A stretch of DNA of 64,000 nt. It comes from Magnetospirillum sp. XM-1. Its GTDB lineage: Bacteria; Pseudomonadota; Alphaproteobacteria; Rhodospirillales; Magnetospirillaceae. A program made the position numbers and the translations under genes. Location of the stretch: the NCBI RefSeq assembly GCF_001511835.1, contig NZ_LN997849.1:1-64000 (forward strand). Direction: 5' to 3'. The notes beneath the pieces are model-generated. The model saw only the letters and a list, made by a program, of their open reading frames with translations, was not told where the DNA came from and made no database searches. Positions 1 to 8,628 of the stretch are shown here, piece by piece; position 1 is the stretch's first letter, and each line of letters opens with the position of its first letter.

Positions 1-113
1 ACCCACTCCAGACATTGCCCCCGCCATCCTCGGGAAAAGCCCAGTTGGGCGAGGGCGATTGCCGTCATTACCGATCTGGAGGTTCGGCCGAAGCGAACGG
101 TGATCCGCAGCAT
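1..113 (-). CDS. Unknown protein, partial (5' end only)
   Basis: A minus-strand frame opens with ATG at 113, preceded by a good GAGGAGG ribosome binding site at about 119-125, and stays open for 37 codons to the window edge. The visible product begins MLRITVRFGRTS. It starts 28 bases after the stop of the methyltransferase gene on the same strand, so the two probably form an operon. Too little is visible for a family assignment, and the frame could be chance. Confidence 0.3.
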   Translation of the reverse strand, partial: MLRITVRFGRTSRSVMTAIALAQLGFSRGWRGQCLEW

Positions 114-140
114 ACCGGCCTCCTCCAGCACGACCACCGC

Positions 141-1316
141 TCACCGCCGATGTGTGCTGGTCGAACTGACGACCTTCTTGTAGAGCTTTTGGTTGGGTGC
201 CATGGGGAACGGGAAGGAGGCGTCAACCGGTTGGAGCCCATGGCGGCGCAGCAGATCGTCCTCCTTGCCGGCGAACACCACGTTGCGGCGAAGGTGGGAC
301 GGATAGGGGTAATGACCGAACGAGGAGGAGAAGAACAGCAGACCGTCCTTCTTCAGCAGGGCCGCCATGGTCGCCACTGCCTTCTCGACGTCGAAAATGT
401 GCTCCATCACCTCGGTGCAGATGCCGAAGTCGAAGCTTTCCTTAAAGGGATGAGGAAGGCTGGACATGGCTGCGTCGAGTTCCAGGTATTCGACGTTCGT
501 GACGCCCATCCGCCGGTCCTTCCAGCGGGCGAAGTCCAGCATTTTGCTAGAGAAATCGACCAGCAGGCAGCGCCCCGTGCCGGTGGTGGCCATCAGGGTG
601 GTCATCAGGCCGGAATTGCCGCCGAAGTCGAAAGCCGCCTTCGGTTTGATGTGGGTGACCGCCCAGAACGGCAAGGCCTGGAGCGCCAGCTGCAGATTGT
701 CGGATATTAATTTCCGGAAGGTGCAGCCCACCGGGAAGGGCAGGCTGTCATAGAAACTCTTCAGGGCCTCCACCGAAAGGTCATCCTCGTCGGCCGCCAG
801 ATTCTTCCAGCCGGTGTCGAAGATTTCGCCGGTCTTGGCAGCCAGCGCCATCATCTCGGCCGGGGTCGATTTGGCGTAGATGGCGTAGAGCTGCCAGATC
901 AGATCAGGAATGGGGGTTCCCTGCGGCGCTCCGACCGCGACGAGCAGTCTGGGATAGATCGCCTCGCGGATCTTGAGGGCGACCTTCTCCACCTGGACCG
1001 TCTGTTCGATCAGCGCCAGCATCTGTTGTGCGGCGCCAAAATTCAGCTTCCGGTACTGGTCCTGGAAATGAATGCATCCCCGGGACAGGTCTTCCGGGTT
1101 AAGGATCGACATCCTGCCGTCATTGCGATTGATTACCGCCGCATGACGTACATAGGTTTCATCAGCATTTTGGGCGGCCAAGCCCGTAAAGATCAGGTCG
1201 ATGACATCCGCTTGCGGCACGTATTCCCCCATTGGCATTCGGAAACCATGCCCAAGACCATACGGATTTTGGGAGGAGCGGTGGTGTAATGAAGTGTAAA
1301 TATTACCTCTATCCAC
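141..1316 (-). CDS. Class I SAM-dependent methyltransferase
   Basis: A 391-residue protein. A helical N-terminal half of about 220 residues precedes a Rossmann methyltransferase domain: motif I FDFGGNSG at residues 230-237, an acidic residue ending strand 2 (LLVDFSS near 253), and TEVMEHI at 301-307, typical of Methyltransf_11/12 enzymes. The substrate cannot be read from the sequence; small-molecule O- or C-methylation is the usual role. The first in-frame start is GTG at 1316, but its GGAGG lies about 18 bases away, so an internal ATG near residue 27 or 29 is also possible. It is divergent from the nuclease-like gene at 1425. Confidence 0.75.
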   Translation of the reverse strand: MDRGNIYTSLHHRSSQNPYGLGHGFRMPMGEYVPQADVIDLIFTGLAAQNADETYVRHAAVINRNDGRMSILNPEDLSRGCIHFQDQYRKLNFGAAQQMLALIEQTVQVEKVALKIREAIYPRLLVAVGAPQGTPIPDLIWQLYAIYAKSTPAEMMALAAKTGEIFDTGWKNLAADEDDLSVEALKSFYDSLPFPVGCTFRKLISDNLQLALQALPFWAVTHIKPKAAFDFGGNSGLMTTLMATTGTGRCLLVDFSSKMLDFARWKDRRMGVTNVEYLELDAAMSSLPHPFKESFDFGICTEVMEHIFDVEKAVATMAALLKKDGLLFFSSSFGHYPYPSHLRRNVVFAGKEDDLLRRHGLQPVDASFPFPMAPNQKLYKKVVSSTSTHRR

Positions 1317-1424
1317 GGTTACAAAACTTTACATTCCTCCTTCCCTGCCCAAAAGGCGCGAGCTTGTTGCAAATGCGACGAATGCTTGCATCATAGGGGC
1401 GGAGAAAATGCTGGAGAACTTGCG

Positions 1425-2693
1425 GTGGATCCCATCCGTGAATTGCTGACGCGCTGGCGCGACGATCCCGGCGGCACTTATCGCCTGTGGTTCCTGTGGG
1501 AGGAGCGGCTGAAGAACTTCCGCTCGATCCGCCGGGGCGTCGCCCAGGTGGTGGCGGAGATCGAGGCTGGCACCTTCGGCAACGTCTACAAGGGGTCGTC
1601 GCTGGAAACGGCGGTGGGTGCCATCGCCGAGCAGCGGCAGATCTTCAAGGGAGCGGATCATGCCTTCCTGTGGAAGCCGAAGCTGCGGATTCCCGATATC
1701 TATGAGAACAGGGACAACCAGCTGGCCTTCGCCCGCTGCCTTGCCGCCTGCGCCTGCTGCAGCGGCGAGGATGGGGTGATCGCCGCCATCCGCAGGCTCG
1801 ATTCCCAGGCCGTCAAGGGATTGGGGCCGGCGGTGGCCAATCTGCTCTACTTCCATCACCCGACCATCATCCCACCGTTCAACACCGCCATCGTCAACGG
1901 CTACAACGCCCTGACCGGAGCCAAGGTCAAGCTGGGACGGTGGGGGGAATACCTTGCCATGCGGGCCGGAATCCTGGCGCTCAACGCCAAGTACCGGGAT
2001 CTGCTATCCAACGACCTCGGCGCCATCGCCGGTTTCCTGTTCGATATCGGAAGTGGCCGCTATCCTCCGCCACCCTTGGCCGACGATGAGACCGCCCGCA
2101 AGGCCTGGGAGAATGATCTGGCTCAGGTTCGTGCGGAAGGGGCTAAGTCCGAAAAGGCCCTGGCTGCGGCCCGCCAGAGTGATCTCACCCATACCGAGGT
2201 GCAGGCGTGGCTGCGGGATCTCGGCCGGTCGCTTGGATTCAACGTCTGGATCGCCTCCAACGACCGCAACCGGGCCTTCGCCAATGGCCGACTGTCGGAT
2301 GGCTGCCTTGCCGCGCTGCCGCCGGCCATCGACCAAGCCCCAGGCGCCGATGTCATCCGCCTAATCGACGTGCTGTGGCTGGAGCGCGGGACATCCAAAG
2401 TGGTCGGTGCCTTCGAGGTCGAGCACACCACCTCCATCTACTCCGGCATCGTCCGCCTGCTCGATCTTGCCCTCGGAAGCGATCTGCATTCCCCCAACGG
2501 ACTATTCCTGGTTGCCCCCGACGACCGCGAGGGCGAGGTTCGCACCCAATTGGCCCGCCCGGCCTTCAGCCGTATCGGCGACCTCCAGGTCCGCTTTCTA
2601 CCCTACGGCGAGTTGAAGGCAAACCGCGAAGCCATGGCCCGTTTCGGCCAGGGTATGAAGGCGGTCGAGGCGGTGTCGCGGGTGTTGGTGTGA
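1425..2693 (+). CDS. Probable PD-(D/E)XK restriction-type endonuclease
   Basis: A 422-residue protein with no membrane segment. The C-terminal third carries a PD-(D/E)XK-like arrangement: Asp near 315 (LIDVLW) followed by GAFEVEHT with Glu 331 and Glu 333 at the end of the next strand. The middle contains AVKGLGPAVANLL followed by PPFNTAIVN, which resembles the helix-hairpin-helix/GPD region of base-excision glycosylases, although the glycosylase Asp is replaced by Asn. Start GTG 1425 is chosen because CTGGAGAA lies just upstream; a TTG at 1386 would add 13 residues. No companion methyltransferase of restriction type is adjacent; the minus-strand neighbour looks like a small-molecule methyltransferase. 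Confidence 0.5.
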   Translation: MDPIRELLTRWRDDPGGTYRLWFLWEERLKNFRSIRRGVAQVVAEIEAGTFGNVYKGSSLETAVGAIAEQRQIFKGADHAFLWKPKLRIPDIYENRDNQLAFARCLAACACCSGEDGVIAAIRRLDSQAVKGLGPAVANLLYFHHPTIIPPFNTAIVNGYNALTGAKVKLGRWGEYLAMRAGILALNAKYRDLLSNDLGAIAGFLFDIGSGRYPPPPLADDETARKAWENDLAQVRAEGAKSEKALAAARQSDLTHTEVQAWLRDLGRSLGFNVWIASNDRNRAFANGRLSDGCLAALPPAIDQAPGADVIRLIDVLWLERGTSKVVGAFEVEHTTSIYSGIVRLLDLALGSDLHSPNGLFLVAPDDREGEVRTQLARPAFSRIGDLQVRFLPYGELKANREAMARFGQGMKAVEAVSRVLV

Positions 2694-2839
2694 TGCCGCC
2701 GAGATTAGACAAGAGGCACTTTTGTGACAGGCATAGCCGAATGCAAGAAAGGTTCACTTCAACCCGCTGTTATTAAAATGGGTAATGCCTAACGAATTTT
2801 GATAAAATCTGAGAGGATTTGGTCCAGATTACTTTACGA

Positions 2840-4261
2840 TCAGAATTTCAGGGTGGTGCGAATCCCCATCACGACGGCATTCTCTATCTTCTTCAAGCCA
2901 CCTTCGGAATTCGGATTGGGAACGTTCCCGCCGGGATGAATAATGTATTGGAAATCCGGCTGGAGTATCCACCAGGGGGTCAGCGCGGCTTGGTAGGTCA
3001 ACTCGATGACAGACTCGTAATCGCGAACCGGTCTGGTCGGCAGATTGTTGAAAAAGCGGTTGTCGCGGTCCAAGGCTTGCAGGCTGTTGCTGATGGAAGC
3101 GAAAGTAAACGCGATACCGACGAGATCATCGGGACGGCTCTCATGAGGGCCTTTCAGAGTCAACCCGGTATGGAGATCCCAGGCAACGACGTTGCGGTCG
3201 CTGGGAGCGCCGCCACCGCGCAGAAACGCTGAAAGTCCCTGGTCCGGGCCTTGACCGGTCCGCACCAGCATCTGATCTACGACGCCGTAAATCCCCCAGT
3301 TTCCTCGGATTGGCTTGCCGACCCCGGTGGAATTGGGGGAAGCCAGGGAAGTGCCGGTCGAATCCCAACGCTGATCATTGTACCGATTGCTGGCGTACCA
3401 AGCGCCCAGCTTGTAGGTGCCCGCGAGCCCGGTATCGTCCTTGCCCTGGTTGATCGAGTAAGCCAGTTCGGAAATATCGAAAGTGCCCGCCGCAAAACTG
3501 AAGAGGGTTCCGTCGTGATTGCGCCAATGGGGCGGTTGGCCGTTGGGTCGCCCAGCGGGTTCGACGGTGAAGACGCCGACCTTCCATGACCACTCGTCGG
3601 TGAAAGCGAGCTTTAGGCGGGCTCCTGGAGCAGCCAGGGGAAAGACCGGGCCGCTGCTGGGGAGATTGGTTGAAACCAGGGGAGCCCAGCCGAAGGTGCT
3701 GTTGACGAAGTTGGCGGCCCCCGTGCTTATCAGGAAATCGTCATCGGCCGCGAGTTGGCCGATCCGTAGGCTGACCATGTCATCCCATAGATTTTGCTGT
3801 AGCCACAGTGTGTATAGGCGCAGACTCGGAACCGCCTCGATATTGCTGACCGCCATCAGTGAGCCGACGCTCTTTTCGCCAAGGCGGCCACCTTGCAGCC
3901 AGTAGGAACTGGCATGGACAGTCAACCCTGAGACACCGGCCATCTTGTCGAAATCGAGGTCCAGATCCAGTTCGGTGCGGCCTTGGTACTTGCCGCCGCG
4001 CTTCTGTCCACCAACGGGATTGGTCAGGAACTCACCGATATGGATGGCGCTGAGCTGGATACCCTTCTTGCATAATGCGCTGCGAACTCCGCCGAAATCG
4101 CCCGGCAATGTCGAGCGCTCCCAAAAGCCGCTTGGGCCTCCATAGCAATCGACCGCCTCTTCGGAGGGACCATCATCGTGATGCTCATCGGAAGCGGCGG
4201 CAGGTTCTGCAAGGAGCAGGTTTGCGCCCAAGAATACCACGCCATAGCCAATCAGTCGCAT
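2840..4261 (-). CDS. oprB: OprB-family carbohydrate-selective porin
   Basis: A 473-residue exported protein: signal peptide to about residue 23 (cleavage near AAASD), then a His/Asp-rich mature N-terminus (DEHHDDG) and a long run of alternating aromatic/hydrophobic strands ending in a C-terminal Phe (RTTLKF), the outer-membrane barrel insertion signal. The layout (FWERSTLPGDFGGVRSAL early, WWILQPDFQYIIHPGG near the end) is characteristic of OprB porins, which pass sugars or other small solutes across the outer membrane. It is divergent from the metal-resistance operon across 241 bases. Substrate not determinable; the acidic/His start of the mature protein may simply bind cations. Confidence 0.85.
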   Translation of the reverse strand: MRLIGYGVVFLGANLLLAEPAAASDEHHDDGPSEEAVDCYGGPSGFWERSTLPGDFGGVRSALCKKGIQLSAIHIGEFLTNPVGGQKRGGKYQGRTELDLDLDFDKMAGVSGLTVHASSYWLQGGRLGEKSVGSLMAVSNIEAVPSLRLYTLWLQQNLWDDMVSLRIGQLAADDDFLISTGAANFVNSTFGWAPLVSTNLPSSGPVFPLAAPGARLKLAFTDEWSWKVGVFTVEPAGRPNGQPPHWRNHDGTLFSFAAGTFDISELAYSINQGKDDTGLAGTYKLGAWYASNRYNDQRWDSTGTSLASPNSTGVGKPIRGNWGIYGVVDQMLVRTGQGPDQGLSAFLRGGGAPSDRNVVAWDLHTGLTLKGPHESRPDDLVGIAFTFASISNSLQALDRDNRFFNNLPTRPVRDYESVIELTYQAALTPWWILQPDFQYIIHPGGNVPNPNSEGGLKKIENAVVMGIRTTLKF

Positions 4262-4502
4262 CGCGCCCCCTACACCCGGATTGCTTCGGTTATCGTTCCC
4301 CAGCCCATGGTATTATACCTTGTTCGGCTGTCATCTAATTTCCCGTCACGTTCCAATGACGGCAACAGTGGCCATCGACATGGTTTCGGCCGATTGGGCC
4401 TTTTCCCAACCGTTTCCGAGTGGCGATTAAAAAGTGTTCATTTGCCAGCCCGTTTCCGTCATGCTACCCAGCCAGATGGTGATAGCTGAAAGGGTCGCCC
4501 TC

Positions 4503-4922
4503 GTGTCCCGTTTGATGTCCACTCTCCCGGTTCGGAAGCTGGCTGCTCTGCTCAGCCTGCTGATGATCTTGCTTGGGGGGCCGGCGGGCGGGGCATTCGC
4601 TTTATGCCTGGGCGGCGACGGACATCTGGCCATCGAAACCGCCCAAGCCCGCCATCACGATCAGGGATCGACGGATGGCCTGTCCGCCGGGCATCATCTG
4701 ACGGCGGCGATCGATTGCGTCGATATCCCCCTGGTCCAGTCCGCTCCGCCGATCATCAAGCAGCAGACCGTCCTCGGTTCGGACATGGCTCTGCCCGTCT
4801 CGCTGGCTCCCTGGGCTCTTTCCCCCAAGAAGCAGCAGACCATTGTCGCCGCCTTTCCCACGGAAGGGCCGTCGCTTGACCCGCGCTTGGCCTCCCACCG
4901 CTCGGTGGTTCTGCTGAACTGA
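4503..4922 (+). CDS. Small exported protein heading the metal-efflux operon
   Basis: About 139 residues with an N-terminal signal sequence (LAALLSLLMILLGGPAGG) followed by ALCLGGDGH, a His/Asp segment (ARHHDQG, GHH) and CVDIPL. Proteins with this CLGxDGH...CxDIPL pattern often precede RND heavy-metal efflux genes; their role is unknown but periplasmic metal binding is plausible. GTG 4503 is preferred because GAAAGGG lies 9 bases upstream; ATG 4515 or upstream starts back to 4434 are possible. It is the first gene of a plus-strand block running to 12273. Confidence 0.55.
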   Translation: MSRLMSTLPVRKLAALLSLLMILLGGPAGGAFALCLGGDGHLAIETAQARHHDQGSTDGLSAGHHLTAAIDCVDIPLVQSAPPIIKQQTVLGSDMALPVSLAPWALSPKKQQTIVAAFPTEGPSLDPRLASHRSVVLLN

Positions 4923-5005
4923 GTTTTCTCCGGTAACCGAACGTCTTTGCGCGTCTGCCTTGGGGCGGATGCGTCCATCCCGCGTTTGATTACGGAGATC
5001 TCTCC

Positions 5006-5461
5006 ATGCGTATCAATGCTCTGATCATCGTGCTGTTTGCCGTAGCGCTCTCGGCCTGCGCCTCCACCCCAAGCGTCCCCTTGGCCAAGCGTCTCGAGGG
5101 GATGACGCCCGAGGAGCGGCAAGAAACCCTCCGCCGCGCCTGCCTCACGGAGGCCGACTGGGACCGCGACCAGACCGCCGCGCGTCTACCCGCCAATGCG
5201 CAGCACCGTTACCGCGATTCCAACACCACCCGCGAGACCCGCCACCTGAAGGAACTGTGCCGCGAGATGGCCGACCTGCCCGCCATCAAAGGGCGCTCCC
5301 CCATCGAAACCAAGCGGCGGGCCGATCTGGCGGAGAAGTGCCGGCGGGAAACCGACGACCACCTCGACCTCCGCAGCAAGGAGAGCGCCGCCCACATGGC
5401 TCGGGTGCAGGAAATCTGCGAAGCCATGACCGGGTTCGATCTTCCCACCCAGGCGGACTGA
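5006..5461 (+). CDS. Small lipoprotein of unknown function in the efflux operon
   Basis: A 151-residue protein with a lipoprotein signal: MRINALIIVLFAVALSAC, lipobox LSAC with lipidated Cys at residue 18. The mature part is very hydrophilic, predicted helical, rich in Arg/Glu, and has four further Cys in spaced positions (RRACL, KELC, EKCR, QEIC). No family recognised. Start ATG 5006 follows a GGAGATCTC ribosome binding site. Its position between the leader gene and CusCBA suggests an accessory periplasmic metal-response or metal-binding role; this is inference from context. Confidence 0.6.
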   Translation: MRINALIIVLFAVALSACASTPSVPLAKRLEGMTPEERQETLRRACLTEADWDRDQTAARLPANAQHRYRDSNTTRETRHLKELCREMADLPAIKGRSPIETKRRADLAEKCRRETDDHLDLRSKESAAHMARVQEICEAMTGFDLPTQAD

Positions 5462-5467
5462 AACCTT

Positions 5468-5493
5468 CCGGCCGGCACGCAGATGCCGGCCGG
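5468..5493 (+). terminator. Perfect 10-bp hairpin between operon genes
   Basis: CCGGCCGGCA and TGCCGGCCGG flank a 6-base loop, giving a perfect 10-bp stem 6 bases after the upstream stop codon. There is no T-run after it, so it is more likely an mRNA-stabilising or attenuating element than a classical terminator. Confidence 0.45.
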
Positions 5494-5527
5494 TCAGTCG
5501 CCCTATTCCCCAAGAGGAGACCACGTC

Positions 5528-5794
5528 ATGTCCCGTTCCATCACCATCGCCGCCCTGGCCGCCCTGCTGCTCGCCGCCCCCGCCTGGGCGCAATCGCCCA
5601 AGGGCACGTCCTGCGACCAGTTGCCCGAGATCAAGCAGGCCTTCAAGCGCTTCGACGGCAAGCCCGCCGACCGCGACCGCGCCAAGTGGCAGATCGAGAC
5701 CGCCGAGAAGCTGTGCAAGGACGGCAAGGCCGACGAGGCCAAGGGCTACATTGATGTGGCCCATGGACTGGTTCTCAAGGACCACAAGCATTGA
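5528..5794 (+). CDS. Small periplasmic protein of unknown function
   Basis: An 88-residue protein with a clear Sec signal peptide ending AAPAWAQ (cleavage near residue 22). The mature portion, about 66 residues, is charged and helical with two Cys (TSCDQL, KLCKDG) that could form a disulphide, and ends DHKH. ATG 5528 is preceded by AAGAGGAG, a strong ribosome binding site. Its stop codon overlaps the TTG start of the CusC homologue by 4 bases, so it is translationally coupled to the efflux pump. Function unknown. Confidence 0.6.
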   Translation: MSRSITIAALAALLLAAPAWAQSPKGTSCDQLPEIKQAFKRFDGKPADRDRAKWQIETAEKLCKDGKADEAKGYIDVAHGLVLKDHKH

Positions 5795-7038
5795 GGTCGC
5801 CTCTGATCCGCTGGGCCGGGCCGTCGCTTCTGGCGGCGGCTCTGGTCATCACCGCGCCGGCCGGGGCGGAACTCCCCCGCCTGGATGAACAGGCCGCCAT
5901 CGCCGCTGCACAGGGGCGCGACGACTTGCGCAACGCCACGGAAGGCGCCATCGACGCCTCTCGGGCCGAGGAGGATGAGGCCGGGCTGTGGCCCAATCCC
6001 ACCTTCGAGTACGAGCGCGACCGCACCAAGGGGGCCGGAGGCGCCACGGTGCAGGACACCTACCGCCTGTCCCAGCCGGTGGACGTCTCCGGGCGGCGCG
6101 GCCTGCGCCAGGATGCCGCCGGGCGGCGGGTGGACGCCACCCAGGCAGAGGCCCGCCAGCGCACCCGCGAGGCCGGAGGCGAGGCCCGCAAGCTGTTCTA
6201 CGCCGTCGTGATGCGCCAGCAGGCCAAGGCGGCAGCCGAACACTGGGCCGGTCGCCTCGCCGAGGCGGAAACCGTGCTGACCAAGCTGAGGAGCGGCCGC
6301 GAGGTATCGGGCTACGATGCCCGCCGCCTGACCCGCGAACGGGTGGCCGCCGATGCCAAGGTCAGGGCCTTGAACGCCGACCTATCGGACTCGTGGGAGC
6401 GCCTGCGCGCCCTGATGGGCTGGGCTCCCGGCACCATTATGCCCCGGATCGAGGGGGCGTTGTTGCCGCCGCCGTCGCTCGGCCTCGACGATTTGATGTC
6501 GCGCCTGGAAGACCGCCCCGACCTGCGGGCGCTGCGGGCCAGGGTTGCCGCCTCCGACCTGGAGCGCCGGGCCGCCGACCGGGGCTGGATACCGGACCTC
6601 ACCCTGGGGGCCGGGTTGAAGCAGGTGGAACAGCCGGATCGCAGCGACCAGGGCGTCCTGCTGACCGTCTCGGCCCCGTTGCCGCTGTTCGACCGGGGCC
6701 AGGCGGCCAGTCGCAAGGCTGCCGCCCAATCCCGCGCCACCGCCGCCGATCTGGCCCTGGCCCGCGCCAAAGCCGAGGGTGAAATCCGTGGCCTGTGGCG
6801 CCGAACGGCTGAGTTGCGCGAGACGGCGCTGAAATTCCGAGAAAGCTCGCTGTCGGCGTCACGCGACCTGTCGCGCATCGCTGAGGGCGCCTACCGGGCG
6901 GGCGAGATGAACGTGCTGGAACTGCTCGATGCCCACAAATCCCTGCTGGAAGCCGAAACCACCGCCATTGAGCTGGAGTTCGGCGCCCGCGAGGCCCACA
7001 CCGACCTCCAGCTTGCCACCGGAGAGACCACGCCATGA
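5791..7038 (+). CDS. cusC: TolC-family outer-membrane efflux factor (CusC/CzcC-like)
   Basis: A 415-residue outer-membrane channel of the TolC/OEP superfamily, the exit duct of a tripartite heavy-metal RND pump. It has a signal peptide ending near residue 27 (PAGAEL), then two OEP repeats rich in heptad-like helices: WPNPTFEYE and LSQPVDVSGRR in the first half, and LTVSAPLPLFDRGQ in the second, the hallmark strand regions of CusC/CzcC proteins. The start is TTG 5791, chosen because it overlaps the previous stop by 4 bases. The stop overlaps the ATG of the adaptor gene by 4 bases. Metal specificity cannot be read directly. Confidence 0.85.
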   Translation: MRSPLIRWAGPSLLAAALVITAPAGAELPRLDEQAAIAAAQGRDDLRNATEGAIDASRAEEDEAGLWPNPTFEYERDRTKGAGGATVQDTYRLSQPVDVSGRRGLRQDAAGRRVDATQAEARQRTREAGGEARKLFYAVVMRQQAKAAAEHWAGRLAEAETVLTKLRSGREVSGYDARRLTRERVAADAKVRALNADLSDSWERLRALMGWAPGTIMPRIEGALLPPPSLGLDDLMSRLEDRPDLRALRARVAASDLERRAADRGWIPDLTLGAGLKQVEQPDRSDQGVLLTVSAPLPLFDRGQAASRKAAAQSRATAADLALARAKAEGEIRGLWRRTAELRETALKFRESSLSASRDLSRIAEGAYRAGEMNVLELLDAHKSLLEAETTAIELEFGAREAHTDLQLATGETTP

Positions 7039-8615
7039 GAAAGCTGATCATCGCCCTGGCCGCCGGAACCGCCCTGGGGGGAGCCGGCATCTACGCCACC
7101 ATGGTCCCCCGGCATGCCGTCACGTCCGCCCATGCCGAGGAAGGGCATGCCCACGGGGGCGAGCATGCCCATGCCGAGGAACGTGTCTCGTCCACCACGT
7201 TTTCCGCCGCCACGGAACTGTTCATGGAATATCCAGTCCCGGTGGCGGGAGAGGCCGGCGATTTCGTCCTACATTTTACCCGGCTGACTGATTTCAAGCC
7301 CCTGGCCGGGGGCGAGGCGGTCATCACCCTGTCGGGTGGCGGCCAGCCGGACGAGAGTTTCCCCGCCCTCATGGACAAGCCCGGCATCTTCCGCGCCCTG
7401 GTCATTCCCAAGGCCTCGGGGCCGCGCCGTCTGAACGTCGTCTTGCGCACCCAGGACGTGGTCGATGGGCACGATCTGGGCGAGATCACCGTGCATGCCG
7501 ACGATGCGGGCGCCAAGGCCGCCATGGACGAGGCCGGCCATGCCGAGAAGACGGGACGGATCGCCGTCATCAAGGAGGTCCAGTGGAAAATCGACTTCGC
7601 CACCGCCGAGGTGCGCCCGCGCCTGATCCGGGAATCGGTGGCGGCCAGCGGGACCATCCGGGCACGGGCCTCGGACGAGGCCATCGTCGCGGCGCCGGGC
7701 GCCGGGATGCTGACCCCGTCTCCTGACTTCCCACGCATCGGGCAACTGGTGGAGAAGGGGCAAATTCTGGCTTGGCTGGTGCCGCAATTGGGCGGCGAGA
7801 CCGATTCCGCCACCCTGGAACTGGGAAGCCGCAAGGCCCGCCTCGCCCTCGATCTGGCGACGCAGGAGCGTCAGCGCCTGGAAGGACTGCTGAAGCTGGA
7901 GGCCATTCCCGAACGCCGGGTGATCGAGGCCCGCAACCAGGAGGCCGCCGCGCGGGCGGAGCTGGATGCCGCTTCCCGCCGCGCTGCTCCCTACCAGGGG
8001 GCCAAGGGCGGTATCGCGCTCCGCGCCCCGGTTTCCGGCCGCCTCGCGGCGGTCAATACCCAGCCGGGCGCCACCATCGGCCAGGGCCAGCCCCTGTTCC
8101 ATATCGCCGGCCTGTCCAAGCTGTGGCTGGAGGCGCAGATCCCCGAGGCCCAGATCGGGCGGGTCCGCGATCCCCTGGGGGCGTGGTTCACCGCCGACGG
8201 CTACGACGGCGCCACCCTCATCGAGCAGGGGAAGAACGGCCGCCTGATCGCGCTGGGCGGCGTGGTGGACAAGGACAGCCGCACGGTGCCGGCGCTGTTC
8301 GAATTCGACAATCCCGAGGAGCGGTTCCGCATCGGCGCCTATGCCCAGGTCCGGGTGTTCACCGGCGCGGCCGAGGAAAGCCCCGCAATTCCGGCCTCGG
8401 CACTCCTCGACGACAACGGCCAGCCGGTGGTGTTCGTCCAGACCGGCGGCGAGTCCTTTGAACGCCGCGCGGTGGTGCCCGGCCTGCGCGACGGCAATTT
8501 CGTCGCCATCCGCGACGGCATCGCGCCGGGTGAGCGGGTGGTGGCCAGGGGCGCCTATCAGGTGAAGCTGGCGGCGGCGGCTCCGGCCTCGCTGTCCCAC
8601 GGCCACGCGCACTGA
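7035..8615 (+). CDS. cusB: RND periplasmic adaptor (CusB/CzcB-like)
   Basis: A 526-residue membrane-fusion protein linking the RND pump to the outer-membrane channel. It begins with an uncleaved or signal-type hydrophobic segment (residues 1-22), then a His-rich stretch (EGHAHGGEHAHAEE, about 36-49) and ends HGHAH, both likely metal-binding. An extra N-terminal beta domain (about 55-160) precedes the barrel-sandwich/lipoyl core, with GSRKARLALDLATQER forming the hairpin and RAPVSGRLAAVNTQPG the second lipoyl half. This longer architecture matches CzcB-type adaptors. ATG 7035 overlaps the CusC stop by 4 bases; the pump gene follows after 13 bases. Confidence 0.85.
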   Translation: MRKLIIALAAGTALGGAGIYATMVPRHAVTSAHAEEGHAHGGEHAHAEERVSSTTFSAATELFMEYPVPVAGEAGDFVLHFTRLTDFKPLAGGEAVITLSGGGQPDESFPALMDKPGIFRALVIPKASGPRRLNVVLRTQDVVDGHDLGEITVHADDAGAKAAMDEAGHAEKTGRIAVIKEVQWKIDFATAEVRPRLIRESVAASGTIRARASDEAIVAAPGAGMLTPSPDFPRIGQLVEKGQILAWLVPQLGGETDSATLELGSRKARLALDLATQERQRLEGLLKLEAIPERRVIEARNQEAAARAELDAASRRAAPYQGAKGGIALRAPVSGRLAAVNTQPGATIGQGQPLFHIAGLSKLWLEAQIPEAQIGRVRDPLGAWFTADGYDGATLIEQGKNGRLIALGGVVDKDSRTVPALFEFDNPEERFRIGAYAQVRVFTGAAEESPAIPASALLDDNGQPVVFVQTGGESFERRAVVPGLRDGNFVAIRDGIAPGERVVARGAYQVKLAAAAPASLSHGHAH

Positions 8616-8628
8616 GGAAAGCTCTCCC

